From the NCBI GenBank assembly GCA_013140995.1, contig JABFRX010000107.1:1-45484 (forward strand): a stretch of 45,484 nucleotides of DNA, written 5' to 3'. The translations under genes and the position numbers were made by a program. This DNA comes from Alphaproteobacteria bacterium (GTDB taxonomy: Bacteria > Pseudomonadota > Alphaproteobacteria > Micropepsales > Micropepsaceae). This document shows positions 16,508 to 24,858 of the stretch, piece by piece (position 1 is the first letter of the stretch; every line of letters begins with the position of its first letter). Below the pieces are notes generated by a model. That model saw nothing but the letters and a program-made list of their open reading frames with translations, was not told the origin of the DNA and did no database searches.

Positions 16508-18364
16508 ATGAACGGTACCCCTTCGAATCCGCAGCAGGACTTTGCCGATGCGCAGGCGCTCGAGGCGCGGGGCGACCTTGCCGGGGCAGAGGCCGGCTAT
16601 CGCCGGTTGCTGGCCGCGATGCCGGGGCAGCCGGTGCTGCTGGCGCGACTCGCCCTGCTACGCAAGGCTGCCGGAGCGTTTAGCGAGGCGGAGGGGTTGC
16701 TCCGGCGCGCGATCGCCGCGGCGCCGCAAGAGGCGGCATTGCATAACAATTTGGGCAACGTGCTGCGAAATCTGGGGCGGCCCGGCGATGCCGAGGCGAG
16801 CTATCGCAAGGCACTGGCGCTGCAACCGATCTACGGCGAGGCCGCGTACAATCTGGGCGTCGTGTTGGAGGACATGAAGCGCAGCGACGAGGCGCTGGAC
16901 GCCTATCGCGGCGCGCTGGAACTTGGGCACGCGAGAGCCGCCGTGCGGGTTCGTATCGGCGCTATCCTGATGCAGCAAGGAAGTGCAGAGAACGCGCTCG
17001 CCGAGATCGATACCGCGGTTGCGGCCGACCCCCAAGCATTCGACGCGCACTATTATCGCGGGCTCGCGCTGGCGCAGTTGGAGCGGTCCGAGGAAGCGGT
17101 AGCGGCGCTGCAGCAAGCGGCAGCGTTGCGGCCGTCGAGCCTGGAAGCGATGCATTCGCTGGCGAACAACCTTCGCGCGACAGACCGGCATGCGGAAGCG
17201 CTCGATGTCTATTGGCGGATGATCGATCTCGCGCCTTTCGAAGTGACGACGCACAACAACCTGAACCAGCTTGCTTGGACGACCGGGCGGCGTGACGCGT
17301 TTTTGACATCGTTTGCTTATGTAAGGGATAGACAGGGCGACGATCCCAGCCTGATGGTGGCCGAAGCGCAGCTACGTATTCAACGCAACGACGCCGATGG
17401 TGCGGAACCGCTGCTGCGCAAGGCTCTGCAAGTGACGCCGGAACGGGCCGACGCGAACGCGATGCTTGGCCGGTTGCTGGCGGGGCGTTCCGCGTTCGGC
17501 GAGAGTTATGAGCGGTTCGAGGTGGCGGTCCGGAGCGATCCGGCGGCCGGCGTTTTTCGCAACGAGTTCGGCTATGCGCTGCTGAAGGGAAACGAGGCGC
17601 GCGCGGCACTGGCGCAGTTCGAGGCGGCGCGGCAACTCAATCGCGACGATCAGTTGGCGCTCGGCGGATTGTGCCTTGCCCACCGGGCACTCGGCGACAG
17701 CCGTTACGCCGAGCTCTTCGACATCGAGCGATTTGTGCGCGTCTATCCGCTTCGCGTGCCCGCGGGGTTCGCCGACGCACGCGCGTTCAACAACGCACTT
17801 GCCGAAGAGTTGCTCAAGCTTCACACGGCCACGGCCGAGCCTTTGGATCAGACGCTTCGCGGCGGGACGCAGACGCCGGGCTTGCTGTTCCTCAGGCGTC
17901 TGAAGGCGGTCGAGCAAGTGCGCGAGCAGATCGCGGAAGCCGTCGCGGACTATGTGGCGGCGATGCCCGCGCACGCGGACCATCCGTTGCTTTCGCGCAA
18001 GCAAGAGGCGTGGAGCTTCACGCATTCCTGGTCGTGCAAGCTGCGCTCCAGCGGGTTTCATACGAACCATGTGCACCCGATGGGGTGGATCAGTTCGGCT
18101 TACTATGTGAGTCTGCCCGATGCGCTTGCCGACCACGCTCAGCGGCAAGGGTGGTTGAAGTTCGGCGAGTCGCATTTGGGTTTAGGCGACGACGATCGCC
18201 CTGAGCATTTCGTAAGACCAGAGGTCGGTTACCTCGTGTTGTTTCCTTCCTATTTTTGGCACGGAACGGTGCCGTTCGAGTCGGCGGCCGACCGGCTGAC
18301 GATCGCATTCGACGTCGTGCCGGGACGCGTCGATCCCCGAACGATTATGGCGGGTCCTTACTGA
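16508..18364 (+). CDS. TPR protein with C-terminal 2OG-Fe(II) oxygenase domain
   Basis: A 618-residue cytoplasmic protein. About the first 400 residues are tandem tetratricopeptide repeats (for example ALHNNLGNVLRNLGRPGDAE and AYNLGVVLEDMKRSDEALDA), a protein-binding scaffold. The C-terminus is a 2OG-oxygenase of the kind annotated 'putative 2OG-Fe(II) oxygenase' (2OG-FeII_Oxy_5): NHVHPMGWISSAYYVSLP, with His521 and/or His523 as candidate metal ligands, then VGYLVLFPSYFWHGTVPFES with distal His585, and DRLTIAFDVVP with the 2OG-binding Arg. It probably hydroxylates a peptide or protein bound by the repeats; the substrate is unknown. A TTG at 16463 could add 15 residues; ATG 16508 is preferred. 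The sulfotransferase-like gene starts one base after its stop. Confidence 0.85.
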   Translation: MNGTPSNPQQDFADAQALEARGDLAGAEAGYRRLLAAMPGQPVLLARLALLRKAAGAFSEAEGLLRRAIAAAPQEAALHNNLGNVLRNLGRPGDAEASYRKALALQPIYGEAAYNLGVVLEDMKRSDEALDAYRGALELGHARAAVRVRIGAILMQQGSAENALAEIDTAVAADPQAFDAHYYRGLALAQLERSEEAVAALQQAAALRPSSLEAMHSLANNLRATDRHAEALDVYWRMIDLAPFEVTTHNNLNQLAWTTGRRDAFLTSFAYVRDRQGDDPSLMVAEAQLRIQRNDADGAEPLLRKALQVTPERADANAMLGRLLAGRSAFGESYERFEVAVRSDPAAGVFRNEFGYALLKGNEARAALAQFEAARQLNRDDQLALGGLCLAHRALGDSRYAELFDIERFVRVYPLRVPAGFADARAFNNALAEELLKLHTATAEPLDQTLRGGTQTPGLLFLRRLKAVEQVREQIAEAVADYVAAMPAHADHPLLSRKQEAWSFTHSWSCKLRSSGFHTNHVHPMGWISSAYYVSLPDALADHAQRQGWLKFGESHLGLGDDDRPEHFVRPEVGYLVLFPSYFWHGTVPFESAADRLTIAFDVVPGRVDPRTIMAGPY

Positions 18365-18365
18365 C

Positions 18366-19439
18366 ATGAGCGGCAATGCGAATGCTGCCGGGGAAGAATT
18401 GCTTCAGCGGCTTTCAGGTTCGGTCGATGTCGCCGTGCAGGCTTTCGATCTCGTGCGCGACAAGGCGTTGTTGGTCGAGCTTGGCGCTGCGACGTACAGG
18501 CGGGCAAGCTTTCTGGACGAGCGCATCTTAAAGCAGGGCGCGAAAGGCGCGTGGATGGAGCTTGGACGCGTGATGGAGGCCGCGCATAGCGTCAAGCTTC
18601 AGCACCCGCTGCACTTCATCTTCCATACGGGGCACGTGGGGTCGACGCTGGTTAGCCGCTTGCTCGACGAGACGGGAACCGTGTTTCCATTGCGGGAGCC
18701 GGCCGCGCTGCGACAGCTCGCCGAAACTTATGATGCGGGCGGGCGGGTCGATTCTCTCATCAATGCGCGCGGGTTCGGTATCTTGCTGGGCGGCCTATTG
18801 AAGCTTTGGAGCCGCGGCGATGCGGCAACAAAAGCCGTCGTGCTCAAGGCGACCAGCAGTGTGGGGCGGATGGCCCCTGCCCTGCTTGCGCAGCAGACGA
18901 CGGCGCGCGCGATCTATATAAACCTGCGGGCGGAGCCCTATATCGTGACGTTGCTTGCCGGCGCGAACGCCGCGCTCGACCTGCGCGGGCACGGAGCGGA
19001 GCGGTTCCGGCGGCTCGTGAACTACGGTGTGGCGGAGCTTCAGCCACTGCATCAACATTCGCGCGGCGAGTTGGCGGCGGCGAGTTGGCTGGTGGAGACG
19101 TGGAGCCAGCAGAAAGCGCTCGATGCCGGCGGCGCGCGCATGATCGCCGTCGATTTCGATACGCTGCTTGGCGATACCGGCGGAGAGATCGGGCGGATCG
19201 TCCTGCACCTGGGTCTACCGCACACGTCTAACTATCTTGCGAATGTGCCCTTAAGCCCCGTGCTGACGCGGTATGCGAAGGCGCCCGAGCATGCGTATTC
19301 GCCGGCGCTTCGGGCGCAGCTTCTCAACGAGGCGCGCACGCGCGAGGCCGAGGAGATCGCCAAAGGCCTCGCTTGGCTGGATCGGATGGCGGCGGCGAAT
19401 GCGGCCGTTGCTGCCGTGTGTGCGCGGGCCGCGAGCTAG
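18366..19439 (+). CDS. Sulfotransferase-like P-loop protein
   Basis: A 357-residue protein without signal peptide. The clearest motif is HFIFHTGHVGSTLVSRLLDE (residues 83-102), which matches the phosphosulfate-binding loop of a bacterial sulfotransferase subgroup often read as F-HT-x-x-x-STLL. VVLKATSSVGRMAPALL and ARAIYINLRAEPYIVTLLAG could be the second, 3'-phosphate-binding region. The usual RDP motif of classical sulfotransferases is not obvious, so activity is uncertain. It follows the TPR/2OG-oxygenase gene by one base and is surely co-transcribed. Its TAG overlaps the TAG of the convergent PKHD hydroxylase within a single CTAG. Confidence 0.68.
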   Translation: MSGNANAAGEELLQRLSGSVDVAVQAFDLVRDKALLVELGAATYRRASFLDERILKQGAKGAWMELGRVMEAAHSVKLQHPLHFIFHTGHVGSTLVSRLLDETGTVFPLREPAALRQLAETYDAGGRVDSLINARGFGILLGGLLKLWSRGDAATKAVVLKATSSVGRMAPALLAQQTTARAIYINLRAEPYIVTLLAGANAALDLRGHGAERFRRLVNYGVAELQPLHQHSRGELAAASWLVETWSQQKALDAGGARMIAVDFDTLLGDTGGEIGRIVLHLGLPHTSNYLANVPLSPVLTRYAKAPEHAYSPALRAQLLNEARTREAEEIAKGLAWLDRMAAANAAVAAVCARAAS

Positions 19440-20134
19440 GTCTTTGCCCACATCCGCATGAGATTTTGGCGCACGACGTCAAGACGGACACGGTTTTCCC
19501 ATTTCATCGTTAGTCCTTCGAGCGCGGCGATTTCATTCAACTCATAGACCTGCATGCGTTGATGCGTGTCTGCGATCAGACTCTCGATGAACGTGATCGC
19601 GACGAGTCGCTGACCCGCGCGCACGGGCGTCACCTCGTGCAGCATCGTCGAGGGATAGACGATAGCGCCGCCGGGTTCGCCCTTGAATGTCAGGGTGTGG
19701 GTGCCGCTATTGATCGACAGTTCGCCGCCTTCGTAGCTCGAGGGCGGGGCGATGAAGATCGTGCAGGAAAGATCCGAGCGAAGGCGGGCGTTCGGGATGT
19801 TGATGATGGCGGAGTCGGCGTGCGCGCCGTACTTCATGCCGGGTTCGTAGCGGCTCAAAAGCGGCGGGGCGATGCGCTTGGGCATCGCGAAGTTCATGAA
19901 CTCTTCCGAGCGGCCGATCGCGGCCTGCAGAACTTGCACCGATTCCGCGTATTTCGGGTCGGCGTAGTCGGCTTGCAGGTTTTGCTTCGTTGTGTTCGCG
20001 GGGTTCGTCACGCGGCCGTCGACGAAGCGCAAGTCGCGGGCGAGCGCGGTCAGCCGCGCTACTTCGGCGGCCGACAGCAGGTTATTGATTTCGAGGAACA
20101 AGGGGCAGCCTTCTCTAGGTTTCGTCGCCAGCAT
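19436..20134 (-). CDS. PKHD-type 2OG-Fe(II) hydroxylase (YbiX/prolyl 4-hydroxylase-like)
   Basis: A 232-residue iron and 2-oxoglutarate dioxygenase. The HxD...H triad is visible as His105-Ala-Asp107 in LLSRYEPGMKYGAHADSAI and His166 in VYPSTMLHEVTPV, with Arg176 (AGQRLVAI) as the 2OG anchor. LRSDLSCTIFIAPPSSYEGGEL between them is characteristic of the PKHD family. The family includes prolyl hydroxylases and the E. coli protein YbiX, which is found near TonB-dependent receptors. ATG 20134 overlaps the end of the upstream TPR-aspartyl hydroxylase gene by 20 bases, so the two form one operon. Confidence 0.88.
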   Translation of the reverse strand: MLATKPREGCPLFLEINNLLSAAEVARLTALARDLRFVDGRVTNPANTTKQNLQADYADPKYAESVQVLQAAIGRSEEFMNFAMPKRIAPPLLSRYEPGMKYGAHADSAIINIPNARLRSDLSCTIFIAPPSSYEGGELSINSGTHTLTFKGEPGGAIVYPSTMLHEVTPVRAGQRLVAITFIESLIADTHQRMQVYELNEIAALEGLTMKWENRVRLDVVRQNLMRMWAKT

Positions 20135-21425
20135 AGTACTCGCGCTGGGCGGCTAAAAGCGCGCAGACGAGGTCGCGCTCCGCCGCGCTCAGGTACGGGT
20201 TCCAGATGTCGAAGATGAGGACCACGCGAAGGTCGCGGCTGGCGTTGTGCGCCTCGTGTTCTATCGTGTCGTCGAAGACCCAGGCTTTGCCGCGTTGCCA
20301 CGAGCGCGTTTCGTTGCCGACGCGGAAGGTGCAGCCGTCGGGCACGATAAGCCCCAGATGCACGATCAGGCGCGTGTTCGTGACGCCCGTGTGCGGCGCG
20401 ATGCGCGTGCCCGGCGTGAGGGACGAAAAGAACGCCGCCGGTGCAAAACCCGGCACCTGCGCGAGCGGCATCGCGTCCAGCGCCGCCGCGGTCTCGGGGC
20501 AGCGCTTGCAGTGCGCGTCGATCCTCGCGCCGTCGTCCCAGAAGAAATAGGCGCTCCAGTCCGGCGAGCGGTTCAGCGCAGCCGTTTCGTTCAACGGCAC
20601 GTTATCGGGCATGTCGATGTAGGGACGGAAGCCGGCTGAGCTGTCTTGCAACAGGGCGGACAGTTCGCGTTCGATCGTATCCGTTTTCGCTTCGAGTTCC
20701 GGCAGCCAGGGAAACTGATCGTCGTCATAAAATTGGATCGCGGGCAGCTGCGGGAAGTTGAGCATTACGGGTTCTTGGCGGTAGATCTTCTTCTTGCCCG
20801 TCATCGCGTCTTTGCATTCGTCGAAGCGGTCGAGGCCGGCGCCTTCGTGTTGCGCACGGACGCGGCCGATTCGTGCTTCGACGAAGGCGCTTAGCGCTTC
20901 GGTGTTTTCACCGACGGCGACGCGTGCGCGCTGAACAAGCTTTTGCAAATCCGGGGACAGCCGCGTCTCCGGCGGCGTCACCTTCAGCGCGTCGCTATAG
21001 ATGCGCGCCGCGTTGCGTGTCTTGCCTAAGCGTTCGAGCACCGCGCCTTTCGCGAGCAATGCCGGATAGCAGTATGGATCGGCGGTCAATGCTCGGTCGT
21101 AGGCCGACAGTTCGGCGGCGGTGTCGCCGATCGCACGTTCCGCCGCCGCTAGCGCCAAAGGGATAAGCGCATCTTTCGGTGCCGAAAGTGCGGCGCGTTT
21201 CAGCATCTGTGCGGCGCTGCGTGCATCGCCGGATGCCAACGCGCGTTGAGCGTTGAAAAACAACGCCTCCGGGTTGTCCGGCGATACGGTGCGTACCCGT
21301 TCCCAGGCGCGTGCAGCTTCGTCCAAGCGCCCGGCTCTCGCAGCGCGGCGCGCGGAATCGATGAGGCCCGTCAATGAATCGCGTTCGACCAAAGCAAAAC
21401 CACGATCAGTTGTGCCAATGGGCAT
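20115..21425 (-). CDS. TPR protein with aspartyl/asparaginyl beta-hydroxylase domain
   Basis: A 436-residue protein. The N-terminal ~180 residues are TPR-like helical repeats (AGRLDEAARAWERVRTVSPDNPEALFFNAQ and the following units). The C-terminal domain belongs to the aspartyl/asparaginyl beta-hydroxylase family: RIAPHTGVTNTRLIVHLGLIVP with His345, GKAWVFDDTIEHEAHNAS with His390, and LRVVLIFDIW with the 2OG-binding Arg at about 400. As in mammalian AspH, the first ligand is in an HxG rather than HxD motif, so iron is held by two His. The likely reaction is beta-hydroxylation of Asp or Asn in a protein. ATG 21425 is used; a TTG and a GTG lie slightly upstream. It shares the promoter region with the TonB receptor. 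Confidence 0.88.
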   Translation of the reverse strand: MPIGTTDRGFALVERDSLTGLIDSARRAARAGRLDEAARAWERVRTVSPDNPEALFFNAQRALASGDARSAAQMLKRAALSAPKDALIPLALAAAERAIGDTAAELSAYDRALTADPYCYPALLAKGAVLERLGKTRNAARIYSDALKVTPPETRLSPDLQKLVQRARVAVGENTEALSAFVEARIGRVRAQHEGAGLDRFDECKDAMTGKKKIYRQEPVMLNFPQLPAIQFYDDDQFPWLPELEAKTDTIERELSALLQDSSAGFRPYIDMPDNVPLNETAALNRSPDWSAYFFWDDGARIDAHCKRCPETAAALDAMPLAQVPGFAPAAFFSSLTPGTRIAPHTGVTNTRLIVHLGLIVPDGCTFRVGNETRSWQRGKAWVFDDTIEHEAHNASRDLRVVLIFDIWNPYLSAAERDLVCALLAAQREYYAGDET

Positions 21426-21764
21426 CGCAAGTATGCGCACGTGACGCAAGCGTCAGCAAACTGCTCCGTACACGGCCGACCTGCAAAGGATCGCAGGGAA
21501 TTCATGATGCCGATGGGCCACATGCGAATTATTTCTGCCCGGGTTCACGCTGTTGGTGTTGGACGTCACCTTTAACGAAGCGTTACCTTTGAGGGATGTT
21601 GTTCGTGAATTGTTCGTGCGAGAGGGGGACTCGTTCGCGGCGTTACGCGCCGTGCGCGACTTTTCGTGCGGATTTTCGGCCGTTTCAGAGGATCCGGCAG
21701 CGAACGTAACTGGGTGACCGGGGCCGCGGGGGCCCGGCGCGCGTAACAGAAAGGGGCAAACAAA
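21426..21764 (+). promoter_or_regulatory. Divergent promoter region between hydroxylase operon and TonB receptor
   Basis: A 339-bp gap holding the promoters of the hydroxylase operon (leftward) and the TonB receptor (rightward). Visible structure: a small dyad AACG-AAG-CGTT near 21573-21583, a direct repeat at 21599-21618, a further TTCGTGC near 21663, and a GC-rich dyad at about 21718-21737 just before the receptor's start. I could not assign a convincing -35/-10 pair, and I see no RNA gene. Short open frames here lack support. Confidence 0.5.
21599..21618 (+). repeat. Direct repeat TTGTTCGTG, possible operator
   Basis: TTGTTCGTG occurs at 21599-21607 and again at 21610-21618, an 11-bp period that places both copies on one face of the helix. 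A shorter TTCGTGC recurs near 21663. It lies about 150 bp before the TonB receptor start and could be a regulator site for one or both divergent units. Confidence 0.4.
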
Positions 21765-24700
21765 GTGTTGAGCAGACAAACCCTACGATCGACGTTGATG
21801 GCGGGCGCCGCCATCGCAACGGCAGCCGGCGTTACGCCAGCTTACGCGCAAGACGCGGACACGGTGGAGAAAGTCACCGTCACCGGTACGCGCATTCCGC
21901 AGAAGGGTCTCACATCGGTTTCTCCGGTGTCGACGATCACGAACGCGGAGGCGAAGGCCCAAGGTACGACTTCGGCTGAAACACTGCTGAACAACCTGCC
22001 TCAGGTATTTGCCAACCAAGGCGCCGAGGTTTCGAACGGTTCGTCGGGTACGGCGACGGTCGATCTTCGCGGCATTGGACCGCAACGGACCCTGGTGCTC
22101 ATCAATGGACGGCGCCTCAATCCCGCCAGCGCCGGTCAACCCACGGCCGACTTGAATAATATTGCGATAGCGCTGGTCGAGCGCGTCGAAGTGCTGACGG
22201 GTGGTGCGTCCGCCGTCTATGGCGCAGACGCGGTCGCCGGTGTCGTCAACTTCATCATGCGCAGGAATTTTGAGGGTGTGGAATTCGGCGCGCAATATGG
22301 CATCGCCGACCACGACAACAACGATGCGCGTATGCGCGGCTTGATTGCATCGCGGGCCGCGACGAATCCGAATGAATTTGCGCTTCCCGATTCGCATGTT
22401 ACGGACGGCCGTACCATCCAGCTGTGGGGCGTCATGGGCGCCAACACAGCGGACGACAAGGGCAACGTCACGCTATTTGCTCAGTACAGGCACGCCGAAC
22501 CGATTCTCCAATCGGAGCGCGACTTCTCGGCCTGCTCGATCAGCACACTGCCGCCGTTTACACCCGGAACTCAGGTTTGCCAGGGCTCGAGCAACTCTGC
22601 GTTCGGTCGCTTTGTCAGCTTCGACAACGGCAACGGGCCATTCATCGCAACAGCCAACGGTTCGATGGCAACTCCGTTTGTCGGCGCGAACCACAATTTC
22701 AACTTTGCGCCCTACAACTACCTGCAACGTCCCGACGAGCGCTACATCATGGGCGCAATGGGGCACTACGAGCTGGCCGGCGACTTAGAGGTTTATGGCG
22801 AGTTCCAATTCAACGATGATCGGACCGTTGCGCAGATTGCACCCTCAGGTCTGTTCCGCGGGTCAGGACTTGCGCGCGGAAACTACGTTATCAATTGCGA
22901 CAATCCGTTTATGACGCCAGGTGGTGTGGTCGCGCCAAACCGGCCGCTCGACGTGTTCTGCGGCGGCGTTGCCGTGGGACAAGCAACTTTGGATATCGGC
23001 AGGCGCTTTACCGAAGGCGGCCCGCGCCAAGACGACTTTAGACATACGTCTTTCCGCTCGGTCGTCGGCCTGAAGGGCACGCTGGATGAAATCGGTTGGG
23101 ACTATGACGTCTATGCACAGTACGGACAGACGGTGCAGTCGCGTACGTACTTGAACGACGTCTCGCTCTCTCGAATTGCCAAGTCCTTGCAAGTTGCGAT
23201 CGACACGCGGCCGGCCCTTCCGACCACGGGCACGGCTCAGTGTATTTCTTTCATCAACGGCAGCGACGTCAATTGTACGCCGTTCGATATCTTCCGTACC
23301 GGCACTCTGAATCAAGGGTTGTTGAACTACTTGGTAACGCCGGGCTTCCAAATCGGCACAACCCAGGAATGGGTCGTTAGCGGATCGCTGAACGGCGATT
23401 TGGGCGCCACAATTCCGTGGGCCGAAAGCCCGATCACCGCGGCCATCGGCGGCGAGTATCGTCAAGAAAGACTTGAACACCGCGTCGATTTAGCGTTCTC
23501 AACCGGCGACCTCGCCGGTCAGGGCGGCCCGACACCGCCCGTTAGCGGATCATTCGACGTGATAGAGGCATTCGGCGAAGTATCGGTTCCGATTGTCGAG
23601 AACGCACCTGGAATCTACTTGCTCCAGGCCGATGCCGGCTATCGTCTGTCGGACTATGAAAACGCTGGCATTACGCATACATACAAAGTCGGCGGCTCGT
23701 ATATGCCCGTGGAAGACCTGCGGTTGCGCGGTACTTTCCAACGAGCTGTGCGCGCACCGAATATCGTGGAACTGTTTACGCCGACCTTCATCGGCCTTTG
23801 GGGCGGGCAAGATCCTTGCGCGGCGACGACATCTTCGCCGCCAGCGTTCACGACGGCTCAGTGTTTGAATCTTGGCCTGAACCTGGCGCAAGTTGCGTTG
23901 TTCCAAGCGAGCCCGAACTTCTCGTGTCCGTCCGCGCAGTGCTCTGCCCGGTTCACGGGTAACGTCAGCCTAAAGCCGGAAGAATCGGACACCACATCGT
24001 TCGGTTTGGTGTTCACGCCGACCTTCCTGAAGGGCTTTAGCGCGTCCGTCGATTACTACGATATCCTGGTTGATGGGATCATCGGCGTCATTCCGCAACG
24101 CGTCATTCTTCAGACCTGCGCCGCCGACCCGACGGATCCGATCTGCGTTAACATTCAACGCGAACCCACGACGGGCGTTCTGTTCGGCAATTCCGGCTTC
24201 ATCAACAGCCCGAACCAGAACCTCGGATCGGTGCAGACCAAGGGCATCGATATCGCTGCGAACTATCGTTTCGATCTGGCTATGATTGATCTGGACGGTT
24301 CGTTGAACTTCAATTTCGAAGGTACCGTGATCGACAGCTTCGAAGTCGAGCCGCTGCCGGGCGCTGCGATCTACGACTGCGCAGGACTGTTCGGAACAAC
24401 CTGCGGCAACCCAACGCCAGAGTGGCGGCATAAGTTCCGCGTGACGTGGGGAACCCCATGGGACGTGGATCTTTCCGTGGCCTGGCGCCGGATCAGCGAG
24501 GTTTCCTATGACGGGAACACAAACGATCCATCGCTTACGAACGGGTTCTTCGATTTCCCGGATGCGGCGATACCGGCCGAAGACTACTTTGACGTCTCGT
24601 TCGATTGGACGATGAGCGAACACCTCACCCTGCGAGGCGGCGTCAACAACGTCACCGATAACGATCCGTTCGTTCTCGACTCGAACATCCTGGGCATTTC

Positions 24701-24791
24701 GAGCCCGCCGTTCGGTAACGCCAACACCTATCCGGTCGTGTACGACTCGCTGGGCCGCGAAGTGTTCATCGGTCTGACGACGCGGTTCTAG
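21765..24791 (+). CDS. TonB-dependent outer-membrane receptor
   Basis: A 1008-residue outer-membrane beta-barrel transporter. The signal peptide ends near AYA (residue 28). The TonB box is EKVTVTGTRIP, followed by the plug domain (about residues 45-175) with TATVDLRGIGPQRTLVLINGRRL and VERVEVLTGGASAVYGADAVAGVVNFIMRR. The barrel continues to a terminal Phe (GLTTRF), as required for outer-membrane insertion. Length and loop character resemble the large receptors of alphaproteobacteria whose substrates (peptides, glycans, metal complexes) are mostly undefined. The start is GTG 21765, with AGGGG about ten bases upstream; TTG 21768 is an alternative. Flanking hydroxylase and sulfotransferase genes suggest that the imported or recognised molecule is a modified peptide or that the receptor itself is modified. 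Confidence 0.95.
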   Translation: MLSRQTLRSTLMAGAAIATAAGVTPAYAQDADTVEKVTVTGTRIPQKGLTSVSPVSTITNAEAKAQGTTSAETLLNNLPQVFANQGAEVSNGSSGTATVDLRGIGPQRTLVLINGRRLNPASAGQPTADLNNIAIALVERVEVLTGGASAVYGADAVAGVVNFIMRRNFEGVEFGAQYGIADHDNNDARMRGLIASRAATNPNEFALPDSHVTDGRTIQLWGVMGANTADDKGNVTLFAQYRHAEPILQSERDFSACSISTLPPFTPGTQVCQGSSNSAFGRFVSFDNGNGPFIATANGSMATPFVGANHNFNFAPYNYLQRPDERYIMGAMGHYELAGDLEVYGEFQFNDDRTVAQIAPSGLFRGSGLARGNYVINCDNPFMTPGGVVAPNRPLDVFCGGVAVGQATLDIGRRFTEGGPRQDDFRHTSFRSVVGLKGTLDEIGWDYDVYAQYGQTVQSRTYLNDVSLSRIAKSLQVAIDTRPALPTTGTAQCISFINGSDVNCTPFDIFRTGTLNQGLLNYLVTPGFQIGTTQEWVVSGSLNGDLGATIPWAESPITAAIGGEYRQERLEHRVDLAFSTGDLAGQGGPTPPVSGSFDVIEAFGEVSVPIVENAPGIYLLQADAGYRLSDYENAGITHTYKVGGSYMPVEDLRLRGTFQRAVRAPNIVELFTPTFIGLWGGQDPCAATTSSPPAFTTAQCLNLGLNLAQVALFQASPNFSCPSAQCSARFTGNVSLKPEESDTTSFGLVFTPTFLKGFSASVDYYDILVDGIIGVIPQRVILQTCAADPTDPICVNIQREPTTGVLFGNSGFINSPNQNLGSVQTKGIDIAANYRFDLAMIDLDGSLNFNFEGTVIDSFEVEPLPGAAIYDCAGLFGTTCGNPTPEWRHKFRVTWGTPWDVDLSVAWRRISEVSYDGNTNDPSLTNGFFDFPDAAIPAEDYFDVSFDWTMSEHLTLRGGVNNVTDNDPFVLDSNILGISSPPFGNANTYPVVYDSLGREVFIGLTTRF

Positions 24792-24819
24792 GATCGCCGG
24801 GATATATTTGCGCCTGACA

Positions 24820-24847
24820 AGCGGCGGCTCCAAAAGGAGCCGCCGCT
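24820..24847. terminator. Hairpin terminator between convergent genes
   Basis: A 12-bp perfect stem (AGCGGCGGCTCC and GGAGCCGCCGCT) with an AAAA loop, between the stops of the TonB receptor and the convergent TPR-sulfotransferase. The flanking T content is modest on both sides (TTCGCTTTG on the plus strand), so it may work in both directions with limited strength. Confidence 0.7.
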
Positions 24848-24858
24848 TCGCTTTGCAA

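Noticed and set aside
21374-21592. A 72-codon frame before the TonB receptor with a Cys/Trp-rich end, considered as a precursor peptide for the modification cluster
   Set aside because: It overlaps the start of the TPR-hydroxylase gene in antisense, and its composition fits chance. A possible GAGG lies upstream of its ATG, but nothing else supports it.
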